Assembly (NCBI GenBank): GCA_001783695.1
Contig: MFNE01000006.1
Span: forward strand, 89,338 to 143,211
DNA length: 53,874 bases
Reading direction: 5' to 3'
DNA from: Candidatus Lambdaproteobacteria bacterium RIFOXYD2_FULL_50_16
GTDB taxonomy: Bacteria > SAR324 > XYD2-FULL-50-16
The notes beneath the pieces were generated by a model. It had not been told where the DNA came from, searched no databases, and was given only the letters and a program-made list of their open reading frames with translations. Shown here piece after piece: positions 36,416 through 44,920 of the stretch (within the stretch, counting starts at the first letter, position 1; the number at the start of each line of letters is the position of its first letter). The translations under genes and the position numbers were made by a program.

Positions 36416-38941
36416 ATGAAAAAAGAATTATCGGGCAATGCCAATCAGAGGCTGGGTCTTATCGGTATTTTGGTTTGGTTTGTAATCGGAACCTTGGCCG
36501 TGTTGACGGTTAATTATCTGATGCGGGCGCAAGCTTTAGAAGAAGCCCACGAAAAGGCTTTGATTATGATTGAGCGCAATCTATCGATCCATGCCTTTAT
36601 TAATCAGCAGCAAAAACCCCTACTCCTAGAGGCCTTCCGCAGTCAGATACAAGCCGGTTATTTCGAGCCTAGTTGGATGTCTTCAACCTTTATTGTGCGC
36701 CGCGTTGAAGAGGAATATAAACAACGCTCTGCAGAAAAATACTATTACCGCGAAGCCGCGATTAATGCTCGCAGCCCCAAAAACGAGGCTGACTCCTTCG
36801 AGCGCGATTTTCTGCTCCGGGCGAATCGGGACCCTCACTTGGTCGAGCAAACCGAGATACGGGTTATTAATGGCGACCCTTATTTTCAGGTGATCCGCCG
36901 CGGGGAATCCTTGGAGCCCGACTGCCTCCGGTGTCATTCCACGCCGGAAGAAGCGCCGAAGGGTTTGGTGGAATATTACGGTCCGGTGCGTAGTTTTAAC
37001 CGGCAATCAGGCGATTTGGTCAGCGCCATTTCCGTTAGAATCCCCCTCGCCGAGGCCTATCAAAAGGTTACCCAACTTTCCTTCAAGCTATCTGGACTGA
37101 TTTTTTTAGGGCTAGGCCTACTTTATTTGATTCAAAATCGATTGGTGAAGTTTTATTTCTCCGATCCTTTAGAAAACCTAGCAAAGGAGGTGAGTGTAAT
37201 TGCTGATAGACCTTTAGAACTAGGTCAGCAGGTCGCTCCCCAAGGAACTGATGAGTTGAAACCCTTAATAAAGGGATTTAACCGGCTCTCCTCGCGGGTG
37301 GCTGAGTCGCAAAAGGAACTGGCCGAAAACAACCGGCGGTTGTTTAGGCAGATGGAAGAGTTGGACCAAGCCCATTTGGAACTAAAAACCTTTAGCCAAA
37401 GATTCCAAGAGCTAGCCTCACATCTTCCAGGGGTGGTGGTGCAGTTTGGCCAAGATCATAAAGGGCAATTGAGCGGACTATTTGTCAGTGAGCAGGTCAC
37501 TCCTTTTTATCATAAAACGTTAAGCGAGGTGATGAATAATCCCTTAAGCCTATTTGACCATCTACACCTTGAAGACAAAGCATATTTTATTCGCACCTTT
37601 GAGCGAGCCGGGGTGACCGGGGAGTCGTTTAGTGTGGAACACCGAATACTGGGCCCCTCGCCCAAATGGATGCGGGCTGACTTTAGTGCCAAGGTTGTGG
37701 AGCAGGGTCATTTACTTTGGAATGGGGTGATGGTCGAGATCAGCGCTGCCAAAGAACTTGAGGCCCAACTGCGCAAGGCCGAGCAAATCGCCCAGAGGGC
37801 TTCAGAGGCAAAATCAGGGTTTTTAACCGCCATGAGCCACGAGATTAGGACTCCGCTAAATGCCATGTTGGGCTTTGCCGATCTTTTGGCGCCCGGAATC
37901 CCTGATGGCCCCTTGCGGTCTTATATGGTAGCCATACAGGCGTCAGGAAAGGCCTTGACCAATCTGATTGGGGATATTTTGGATTTGGGGCAGATTGAAG
38001 CGGGGCAACTGGTTTTGCGGCGAGAACCGGTTTCCCTGCCCGCTTTGTTCGAGGAAATTAAACAGGTATTTTCATTAGAATTGGAGAAAAAGGGGCTTTA
38101 TTTAAACATTGAGATTGACCCGGCTATTAACGACCTATTGATGCTGGACAGGAGCCGGTTTTACCAGATTCTTTACCATTTAATTGGCAACGCAGTAAAA
38201 TTTACTCAAGAGGGTGGCGTTCGCCTAACTATTTCCAATGTAAAATCAAGGGGTGGTCGGGCTGAATTTTGTTTAAGTATTGAAGATTCGGGCCCTGGAA
38301 TCGAAGCGCACCGCTTACTTAGCTTAATAGGGCAGGAGGAGCCTAAAGAAGGAGCCGGAATGCCTCCTGTTGAGGCCCCAGGGCTGGGTTTGGCCATTAT
38401 TAGAAAATTGGTCGAAGCCCACGGTGGCGAGCTAGAGATAAATAGCGAACTGGGCCAAGGTACCAAGGTTAGTTTGCATATGGCCCACGTGGTTAAGGTC
38501 CCTTCCACCAAGGGGCCCTGGTCAAAAAACCAGCAGGATTGGAGTAAGGTCCAATTCGCTCCTGCAAAGGTTTTAGTGGTGGATGATATGGAAATCAACC
38601 GGCTGTTGTTGGTTGAGTATTTTAAGGATTCAGGATTAATCCCCTTAGAAGCGGGAGATGGGCAAGAGGCGATTGAGGTGACAAAACGGGAAAAACCTCA
38701 ACTGGTTTTAATGGACTTGAGGATGCCTATGATGTCTGGCGATGAGGCCGCTATGCGGCTCAAGGCGGACCCCGAGACCAGCCGAATTCCGATTTTAGCT
38801 TTAACCGCCTCTGCCAGCGTGACCAAAATCTCCGAGTTTAAGGCGATGGGTTTTGATGGTTATCTAACAAAGCCAATCGATATTAATAGCTTATTTGAGA
38901 CCATGGCCCACTATCTGGCCCACGCGCCCTTAAAAAGCTAA
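36416..38941 (+). CDS. Tll0287-like (DUF3365) heme-type sensor hybrid histidine kinase
   Basis: An 841-residue membrane kinase. It has an N-terminal transmembrane helix (LGLIGILVWFVIGTLAVLTVNYL) and an extracytoplasmic DUF3365/Tll0287-like domain with a c-type heme motif CLRCH (in EPDCLRCHSTPEEAPKG). A second membrane helix (LSGLIFLGLGLLYLI), a HAMP-like linker, a PAS-like segment and a kinase core (AMSHEIRTPLNAMLG, DSGPGIEA, GLGLAIIRKLVEAHGG) follow. The C-terminal receiver has VLVVDDMEINR, phosphoacceptor Asp in LVLMDLRMPMMSG and Lys in TKPID. The ATG at 36416 is chosen over 36380, which lies before the SD; a TTG at 36407 is also possible. It is divergent from the DsrL-like operon and may control it, by redox or gas sensing. 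Confidence 0.92.
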   Translation: MKKELSGNANQRLGLIGILVWFVIGTLAVLTVNYLMRAQALEEAHEKALIMIERNLSIHAFINQQQKPLLLEAFRSQIQAGYFEPSWMSSTFIVRRVEEEYKQRSAEKYYYREAAINARSPKNEADSFERDFLLRANRDPHLVEQTEIRVINGDPYFQVIRRGESLEPDCLRCHSTPEEAPKGLVEYYGPVRSFNRQSGDLVSAISVRIPLAEAYQKVTQLSFKLSGLIFLGLGLLYLIQNRLVKFYFSDPLENLAKEVSVIADRPLELGQQVAPQGTDELKPLIKGFNRLSSRVAESQKELAENNRRLFRQMEELDQAHLELKTFSQRFQELASHLPGVVVQFGQDHKGQLSGLFVSEQVTPFYHKTLSEVMNNPLSLFDHLHLEDKAYFIRTFERAGVTGESFSVEHRILGPSPKWMRADFSAKVVEQGHLLWNGVMVEISAAKELEAQLRKAEQIAQRASEAKSGFLTAMSHEIRTPLNAMLGFADLLAPGIPDGPLRSYMVAIQASGKALTNLIGDILDLGQIEAGQLVLRREPVSLPALFEEIKQVFSLELEKKGLYLNIEIDPAINDLLMLDRSRFYQILYHLIGNAVKFTQEGGVRLTISNVKSRGGRAEFCLSIEDSGPGIEAHRLLSLIGQEEPKEGAGMPPVEAPGLGLAIIRKLVEAHGGELEINSELGQGTKVSLHMAHVVKVPSTKGPWSKNQQDWSKVQFAPAKVLVVDDMEINRLLLVEYFKDSGLIPLEAGDGQEAIEVTKREKPQLVLMDLRMPMMSGDEAAMRLKADPETSRIPILALTASASVTKISEFKAMGFDGYLTKPIDINSLFETMAHYLAHAPLKS

Positions 38942-39020
38942 AGATTAACACTGGTCACCAACCATGGACAAAGGCCCCCAACTTTGGCAGTTTAGGTGAA
39001 AAATCAATTTTGAGGAGATC

Positions 39021-39602
39021 ATGGGTAACTTTAAACTTTGGATTGGATTTGGTTTGTTGGTTTTGAGCGGATGTAGTGCTATTAATGGTCCAGCCAAAAC
39101 AAAGGTTACTACGGAGTTCCACTTTTTAGAAAACAGCAACAATGCGTTGGTAGTTTTTAGCCAAGTGTCCAAAAAAAGTATAAACCGGATCTATCTGCGT
39201 CCTCTACCTTTAAACAAACTGAGCCTTTATACCGAATTCGAACCTAACCGCTGGGTGGCTGCCGAAATTGAGCAAGACGGTTATCAGGGCAAGTTGGTTG
39301 TCTTGATGTTGCCAGCGGGGGAATACGAGATTTATCAGTGGCAACGCCAGGAATTATCTGGCTATTTGGCCAACATTCCTTGGGGTGCTAGATTTAAGCT
39401 GGAACCCAAAGGGGTAATGTACCTGGGGCGTTTTGTGATTGATGGGGAATTGAATAAATCCACCCTTAAGGTGGAGGATCAATCCACTTCAGACCTAGCC
39501 CAGTTTAAAACCCAAGTGCCTCGCCTAGCCGAGAGCAACCCCACCCTTAACCTTTTGCCCAGCCCACCTTCAAACCCAGTCCAGGATAAAGGTGGTTTTT
39601 AG
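39021..39602 (+). CDS. Lipoprotein A of a tandem paralogous pair
   Basis: A 193-residue lipoprotein: lipobox LLVLSGCSA with Cys at about residue 18, then a beta-rich domain. GAGGAGATC precedes the ATG. The motifs LPAGEYEIYQWQ and LEPKGVMYLGRF match LEPGDYEFIGFA and LDSQELRYLGRI in the next protein, so the two are diverged duplicates. The C-terminal 30 residues are low complexity and proline-rich. Family not recognised. It overlaps the next gene by 11 bases. Confidence 0.78.
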   Translation: MGNFKLWIGFGLLVLSGCSAINGPAKTKVTTEFHFLENSNNALVVFSQVSKKSINRIYLRPLPLNKLSLYTEFEPNRWVAAEIEQDGYQGKLVVLMLPAGEYEIYQWQRQELSGYLANIPWGARFKLEPKGVMYLGRFVIDGELNKSTLKVEDQSTSDLAQFKTQVPRLAESNPTLNLLPSPPSNPVQDKGGF

Positions 39603-40134
39603 GCTTCTACTAGCGGCCCTGTTTTTTTTAGGGGGCTGCCAAACCGCTTTTCAATTGGCCGATGCCAAGTCTCCTATGGGCGATGGTATTGATCAGATTG
39701 TGCCCTTCAACTTTGGCCAAAATGGGGTGGTTTTTTTTGGCTTTTCTGCGCCCGTGGGATACCGGCTCTATTTGAAAAATAAGGAGACCCGCGAATTTTG
39801 GTACTTGACCCCAAACCTGGAATCTAAACTTGTTTTTGAAGAGCAGGGTAAACGTTGGGAATTGCGGTATTTCGACCTGGAGCCAGGGGACTATGAATTT
39901 ATAGGTTTTGCGGCGGGCCCAGTCAAGGAATATAAGGCTAACCTTTGGCGGGCAAACTTCCGGTTAGACAGTCAGGAATTGCGGTACCTGGGCCGGATTG
40001 AACTGGGAAACGAGGTTTTGGTTTATCAAAACCTAGAAACAGATCAACAATTTCTGTTTAACCGCAAACCTAAGCTGTCCGAGGGCCGGGTTAAGTCTGG
40101 TTTAGAGATTTTAAAGCCAGACCCAGCCCCCTAA
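39592..40134 (+). CDS. Lipoprotein B of a tandem paralogous pair
   Basis: A 180-residue lipoprotein: lipobox ALFFLGGCQT, then a beta domain with YRLYLKNKETREFWYL, LEPGDYEFIGFAAG and LRYLGRIELG, parallel to lipoprotein A. The start is GTG inside the end of the previous gene, with GATAAAGG upstream. The last bases overlap the convergent HupE-like gene by three to four bases. Function unknown; the beta-sandwich pattern suggests a carbohydrate- or protein-binding envelope protein. Confidence 0.75.
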   Translation: MVFRLLLAALFFLGGCQTAFQLADAKSPMGDGIDQIVPFNFGQNGVVFFGFSAPVGYRLYLKNKETREFWYLTPNLESKLVFEEQGKRWELRYFDLEPGDYEFIGFAAGPVKEYKANLWRANFRLDSQELRYLGRIELGNEVLVYQNLETDQQFLFNRKPKLSEGRVKSGLEILKPDPAP

Positions 40135-40694
40135 CTCAACCAAAACACCACCCCGGCGGCGGCCGTGATGGCACCGTAAAGCCTTAGCGGCTTGGGACCT
40201 AGTTTTGCTAAAAAGGCCCCCAGGCCAGCGCCAGTGAGGTGTAGCATCGCCGTTGCCAAGCTTAGGCCTAGGAGAAAATGGAAGCCATTGCCAGTTGCTT
40301 CGATGCCGTGAGCATGGCCGTGGAAAAATCCAAAAACAAAGGTTAAACCCGCTACGAGTCCCGCAGAAAGTTGGTTTTGGGTCCAAAACCAAACACCCAG
40401 CGCGATTAGGCTAAAGGCGATTAAATTTTCGTCCCAAAGGTTGGGTTGGCTGCCCATCCCCACGGCTGCCCCGATCAAAAGAGCCGAAGCAAAACAAGCA
40501 GGATAGATCCAACGAGCCTTACTTCCTTGCCCCCAAACCATCGCTCCTACGGCCAAAATAGCCAGCAAATGATCCAATCCCAAAAGCGGATGAACGACCC
40601 CTGCCCAAAACCCTTCGGCAGTGGCCCCGTTGTGGGCCATGGCTGGCCATGCGGTCATTAAAGTCAAAGTGGTGGCAATCCAAACCTTTTTCAT
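40131..40694 (-). CDS. HupE/UreJ family protein (nickel or cobalt transporter-like)
   Basis: A 187-residue polytopic membrane protein with a signal peptide (MKKVWIATTLTLMTAWPAMAHNG) and six hydrophobic helices. The family motif HPLLGLDHLLAILAVG and the second His motif FGFFHGHAHGIEA supply metal ligands. HupE/UreJ proteins supply nickel for hydrogenase or urease, or move cobalt; no metalloenzyme genes are in the window. The ATG is preceded by GAGGACC. Confidence 0.9.
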   Translation of the reverse strand: MKKVWIATTLTLMTAWPAMAHNGATAEGFWAGVVHPLLGLDHLLAILAVGAMVWGQGSKARWIYPACFASALLIGAAVGMGSQPNLWDENLIAFSLIALGVWFWTQNQLSAGLVAGLTFVFGFFHGHAHGIEATGNGFHFLLGLSLATAMLHLTGAGLGAFLAKLGPKPLRLYGAITAAAGVVFWLS

Positions 40695-40728
40695 GGGGTC
40701 CTCTTGATCGGTTTTTTAGTGGGACTGT

Positions 40729-40757
40729 ACAATACCAGAGCCAAGTTGGCAGCACAA
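40729..40757 (-). promoter_or_regulatory. Sigma-70-type promoter candidate for hupE-like gene
   Basis: On the minus strand TTGTGC, a 17-base spacer and TATTGT, 35 bases upstream of the HupE-like start. Both hexamers are one or two bases off consensus. Confidence 0.35.
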
Positions 40758-40804
40758 AAAGCTTGGGTTGTGCCTGGGATCAAGTAAAAAGGAAGGTATT
40801 ACCG

Positions 40805-42130
40805 CTAGTTACTCATACACATCAATTCCTTAAAGGAGACAATTTGGTCATTTTGGACGTTGGGTTTGGTTTTGCCTACCGAGTCTTGTTGCAAAATAAT
40901 CATATTGGCGAAAACGTCGAATAAATCACTGCTAGCGGCGGCTAAATAAGGGGTATAGCCCGTTCCTGCCGAGTTTTTGTAAACCAGGCGGCCCTTTAAG
41001 GAACTGCTATTGGTGCAGCTAAAGGTAAGGGTGGTAGTGCCTACGGTGGAGGAGAAGCTGGTGGGTGTGGTGACTGAATTGTCCGAAACCGTGGTAAAAT
41101 CTGAAAGGTTGATTAGGTTGTAACTGGCATAACTCGATTGGGCGCTGATCGCGGCGTTGTTGGCTAAGGTAATGATCTGGTTGATTTCGGTTAAGGAAGT
41201 ACTGGTGCAAGTGCCTCCGTTATCCATCTTGCTGGTAAAGTCGGACATTAGCGTATAAAGACTGCTGTCACTGCCAATGTTCAGTGCGGTTAAATCTGCC
41301 TTCATTTGCTCGACGGTGGCCACAAATTGGTCGGTAAGCAAGATGGCGTTGTTGTCCGGGTTGAGCCGTTGGGTAAACAATTTTTGCACTGAATTGACCT
41401 TTAATATCTCATTGCAACTGCCACTGATAGATAGGGTGCTGCCCGCAGCGGCGGTGATTTCGGCGGAGCTGGCAATACAGTCAATCATGCTGGCCGTACT
41501 GCCACCCCAAACCCCATCTTGATTGCTGTCGGTTTCGCAATAATTATTGACAAGGTCTAAAAGGTAAACACTACCATCTGACTTCACAAACTGCAAAATC
41601 CCTGAATCTGTAAGGTCGTTTGAGCCGTAATCTGCGGCGGTGCTGGAATTTAGTTTGGTGAAATTTTGTAGTTCTTGATCTGAAATGCTGCCGTCAGCGG
41701 TGGTGTCTAACAGGATATAGGTCTGGGCTAAAAAGCTGCCCAAGGTTGCAAAATAGTGGACTTCAATATCCTCACCGCTGCGTTGCTCACCCTCATATTC
41801 ATTGCCCGAAGCGTCACCAGTTAAGATCTGAGCTTTAATATAGTGTTCCCGTCCAGAAAAGGTTTCCCAGTCGGTCACTGAACTGCTAATCCCTAAAGCA
41901 GAACGGTAATCGGGACTCGCGTCTTCGCTAATAGCCAAGATCCTAGACATCTCAAAACCAGCAAGACCCAATTCGGCTGACCCTCGTTCATAAGTGGAGC
42001 AACTAGGATCGGTTACCACCGAGGCGTATTCGCGGTAGTTAAGCCGTTTCATGCAGCTTCGGCCCCCCTCTTTACAACTGACCAAGGCTAGGGCCAGGGT
42101 CATAATTAATAAGGCGGGTTTTAGGTTCAT
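40805..42130 (-). CDS. Lipoprotein with an EF-hand-type calcium loop
   Basis: A 441-residue exported lipoprotein: signal with LALALVSC, then a Ser/Thr-rich body. Residues around 150 contain DTTADGSISDQE, which fits the 12-residue EF-hand loop pattern (D at 1, D at 5, G at 6, I at 8, E at 12). A further NQDGVWGG turn follows. The ATG comes one base after the stop of the PorV-like gene (TAAGATG), so the two are co-translated and probably co-operate in the envelope. Family not recognised. Confidence 0.7.
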   Translation of the reverse strand: MNLKPALLIMTLALALVSCKEGGRSCMKRLNYREYASVVTDPSCSTYERGSAELGLAGFEMSRILAISEDASPDYRSALGISSSVTDWETFSGREHYIKAQILTGDASGNEYEGEQRSGEDIEVHYFATLGSFLAQTYILLDTTADGSISDQELQNFTKLNSSTAADYGSNDLTDSGILQFVKSDGSVYLLDLVNNYCETDSNQDGVWGGSTASMIDCIASSAEITAAAGSTLSISGSCNEILKVNSVQKLFTQRLNPDNNAILLTDQFVATVEQMKADLTALNIGSDSSLYTLMSDFTSKMDNGGTCTSTSLTEINQIITLANNAAISAQSSYASYNLINLSDFTTVSDNSVTTPTSFSSTVGTTTLTFSCTNSSSLKGRLVYKNSAGTGYTPYLAAASSDLFDVFANMIILQQDSVGKTKPNVQNDQIVSFKELMCMSN

Positions 42131-42131
42131 C

Positions 42132-43202
42132 TTACCAGTTAAAGCTAAGGATCATAGATTGCCGCTTGTCGGCCACATCTCCGGCCCGGTCTCCGATCTC
42201 TTGGGACCAGCTAGCATATTCGAGGGTAATCGGCAGATAAGAGGGGTTTAAGGTAAAGCCCCAGCTCATGTAAGGTCCTTTCATCCCAAGCCGGTAGGCC
42301 ACAATGGGTTTGCCGTTGGCTTGGGTTCCCCAGGAGATTTCACTGCCCAAATTAACGTTGCGCCAATAACTTGGGGCTTGGTGCCTTTGATTGGACACAT
42401 CGAGCCAGTCTATAGCCAGAATGGCGGGTAGCTCAAACAGGGCTGCGTCCCAAGCGAACCCTAGATCGTAACTTTGCTCTAGCTTGCCCGTCGCCCCAAA
42501 GTCCATGCCACCTATATTTTTAAAAACCAAGCCAACCCGGGGGGTACTTAAAAACCCCAATTCTTTGTCCAACCTATACAAAAATCCTAAATCGTACCCT
42601 TGCGCGCTGACCGACACCAATTGATCTTGCAGGCTTGAAATGAATGTATCTTCAGCTAGATCAACAATATGCACCTCTTGAGTGATCCCTTGGCGGGTAA
42701 TTTTTTTGACCGTTAATCCCCAGGTCACTTTCTCATTAAAATCAAAAGCTAAGCCGCCTGCTGCCAGGGTTTGCAAATAAGCCCTTAAAGTGACGTAAGG
42801 GATGACCGGATTGTCGATCTTAAGGTCTAAAAAACCGCCTTTTGAATAGCTCCAGGCCCAACCAGGGCCAGAGGCAGAGAAGAGGTCGGCGTTTATTTCA
42901 GCGTAAGCCTTTTTCCCAGCAATGTCGGACAAAATCGATTGGATATCCGAGGCCTTGGCCGCATCAATCACCGTGTTAGAGGCGTGAAGCTCGGCAGTGA
43001 AAAACTGTAAAAGACCAGCTTTAATTGATTTTAAGCCTGCTGGGTTATAAAAGAGCGCCCCCTCATCCCCGCCAACCGCCACAAAAGCGTTGCCCATGCC
43101 CAAAGCGCGGACACTCAAGCGGTCGTGCATCGCTTCGTCTGCCAGGAGGTTGCTCCCGCATAAAAAACTAAACACAAAAAATAGCAGGTACCCTAGTTTC
43201 AA
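42132..43202 (-). CDS. PorV/UPF0164-like outer-membrane protein, paralogue
   Basis: A 356-residue exported beta-barrel protein with the signature SVRALGMGNAFVAVGGDEGALFYNPAGL and a Trp/Gly-rich barrel, ending in the aromatic LSFNW, as outer-membrane proteins do. The track start at 43259 gives an unusual N-terminal extension. A TTG at 43202 gives a regular signal peptide (KLGYLLFFVFSFLCGSNLLADE) and has GGGGGAT upstream, so I prefer it. It is the first gene of a pair with the EF-hand-loop lipoprotein, and is related to the protein at 26324. Confidence 0.78.
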   Translation of the reverse strand: MKLGYLLFFVFSFLCGSNLLADEAMHDRLSVRALGMGNAFVAVGGDEGALFYNPAGLKSIKAGLLQFFTAELHASNTVIDAAKASDIQSILSDIAGKKAYAEINADLFSASGPGWAWSYSKGGFLDLKIDNPVIPYVTLRAYLQTLAAGGLAFDFNEKVTWGLTVKKITRQGITQEVHIVDLAEDTFISSLQDQLVSVSAQGYDLGFLYRLDKELGFLSTPRVGLVFKNIGGMDFGATGKLEQSYDLGFAWDAALFELPAILAIDWLDVSNQRHQAPSYWRNVNLGSEISWGTQANGKPIVAYRLGMKGPYMSWGFTLNPSYLPITLEYASWSQEIGDRAGDVADKRQSMILSFNW

Positions 43203-43398
43203 GCCAATCCCCCATGGATTATTCGATAGGCACAAAGCCCCCCACCCTTGGCAATTCAAAAAGTGGTCCTATTTTAAGGCGTTTTTGGGATATTAGGGGT
43301 AAAAGTTGAGTCAATTGCCAAGGTCTGCTAAACAAGGACTTGCCAACAAAGGGTCTAGCAATTGAAAATAGGGCTAAAACAACTTATAAAAAGGCAAA

Positions 43399-44844
43399 AT
43401 GGCCGCTTTTGGCGAGTCAAAAACCATGCGGATCGCCGAGCTTAAACTCGGGGTGTATCTTCTGCGTTTTTTAGATGTGCCCGAGAAGTTCCAGCGGATG
43501 CAGGCGGATACAATTGCTTTTTTAAGAAAATTCGACTTTAGCAACCTAACCGTTCGGCGAGGTGCAGAGCATAAACTAATCGACGCCGACGAGTTGATCC
43601 CTGGTGACCGGGTGCTGACCTTTGGGCGGCTGGCGGCCCCGGTGATGATCGCCAAGCAAGAACATTTAAACGTTTTGATTAAAGTTGGGTTTCAACAGGT
43701 TTTGGTGGTCGAACCGGTCCGGGCCCAACAACCTGCCGCCAACACCTCTTTCACTTTAGCCGTCCCTGCCCAGGCTCCTTGGGCTAAGGTTGAGCCCCCT
43801 AAGCCCCGGCCCAAAGCTCCATCTGTAGTTATAGAACCAATTGCCGTTGAGTCCCCACCAAACGAGCCTTCCTTAAAACGAAAAAATGATGCCGGGGATC
43901 TGCACCAGATTCAAGACAATCTAAGTTGGGCCAAGAGGTTAGCCAAAGAGTCGAACCAAATTTTAGAAGAGCTTTACGAAAGCAACTTTATCAACAAAGA
44001 GGCGGTTCAAGCAACGGACCAATTAAGTGTGGAAATGGCCAAGTTGGTTGAAGCCAATCCTCATGCGGGCAATGTTCGCAGCCTTCTTAAAGATGAGGAT
44101 GAATACACCTACCACCATTCGATTGATGTGGCCCAATATGTGATTTCGGTATGTCATTTAATGCAGGGTTACGGAGGCAAACAGTTGGCATCGGTGGCGG
44201 TGGGGGGCTTACTACACGACATTGGCAAATCGAAATTACCTAAAAATTTATTAAAAAAACAGACCAAGTTTACTCCCCAAGAAAAAGAGCTAATGCGGCA
44301 GCATCCCCAGTTGGGAGCGCAAATACTTTCGGACTTGGGTTATACGGATTTGCAGATCGACATCGCCAAACACCACCACGTTTTAAGGCAAGGGGGCTAC
44401 CCTCGCCAGGACTACGACAAAATAAGTAACCTAGCTAGGTTAACAGGAGTCGCCGATATCTACCAAGCCCTGACTACCAAAAGGCCCTATAAAACCACTG
44501 AGGTTCCAGGCTCGGCGTTACAAACCCTGCTTAAATTATCAAAAACCCAAATTGACCCCAGATTGGTGATCCTTTTTATCAAGTCAGTGGGGGTCTATCC
44601 GATTGGTTCTACGTTACGCCTCAAATCAGGGGAAATTGCCTTTGTGGTGGGCAAAGGGACAAATACGGCGCGCCCGCAGATTGTCCCTGTGATCGACAAA
44701 CAGGGTAAGCAGATTCTGCACCACCAATTGATCGACCTTTCGGACCCAGAGTTTGCGGCGCTAACGGTGGATCAACCGGTGGACCATCGTGAATATTTTG
44801 CTAATGAGGCGTTAGATATCTTTCAAAATCTCTCGGTTTTGTAG
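43399..44844 (+). CDS. HD-GYP domain protein (probable cyclic di-GMP phosphodiesterase)
   Basis: A 481-residue cytoplasmic protein. The N-terminal ~100 residues are DUF3391-like (MRIAELKLGVYLLRFLD), followed by a proline-rich linker and an HD-GYP domain: HHSIDVAQYV, LLHDIGKSKLPKNLL, IAKHHHVLRQGGYPRQDYDK, and VADIYQALTTKRPYK. HD-GYP enzymes open and degrade cyclic di-GMP with a metal centre. AAAGG upstream supports ATG 43399; ATG 43426 is an alternative. It lies directly upstream of a GGDEF-EAL protein. Confidence 0.92.
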   Translation: MAAFGESKTMRIAELKLGVYLLRFLDVPEKFQRMQADTIAFLRKFDFSNLTVRRGAEHKLIDADELIPGDRVLTFGRLAAPVMIAKQEHLNVLIKVGFQQVLVVEPVRAQQPAANTSFTLAVPAQAPWAKVEPPKPRPKAPSVVIEPIAVESPPNEPSLKRKNDAGDLHQIQDNLSWAKRLAKESNQILEELYESNFINKEAVQATDQLSVEMAKLVEANPHAGNVRSLLKDEDEYTYHHSIDVAQYVISVCHLMQGYGGKQLASVAVGGLLHDIGKSKLPKNLLKKQTKFTPQEKELMRQHPQLGAQILSDLGYTDLQIDIAKHHHVLRQGGYPRQDYDKISNLARLTGVADIYQALTTKRPYKTTEVPGSALQTLLKLSKTQIDPRLVILFIKSVGVYPIGSTLRLKSGEIAFVVGKGTNTARPQIVPVIDKQGKQILHHQLIDLSDPEFAALTVDQPVDHREYFANEALDIFQNLSVL

Positions 44845-44920
44845 TTAGGTTGCTTGCTACAATTTGGGTGGGTGTGAAAGGCTATTCTTTGCAATTGCAC
44901 AACTGTTCCCAGTAAAAACA

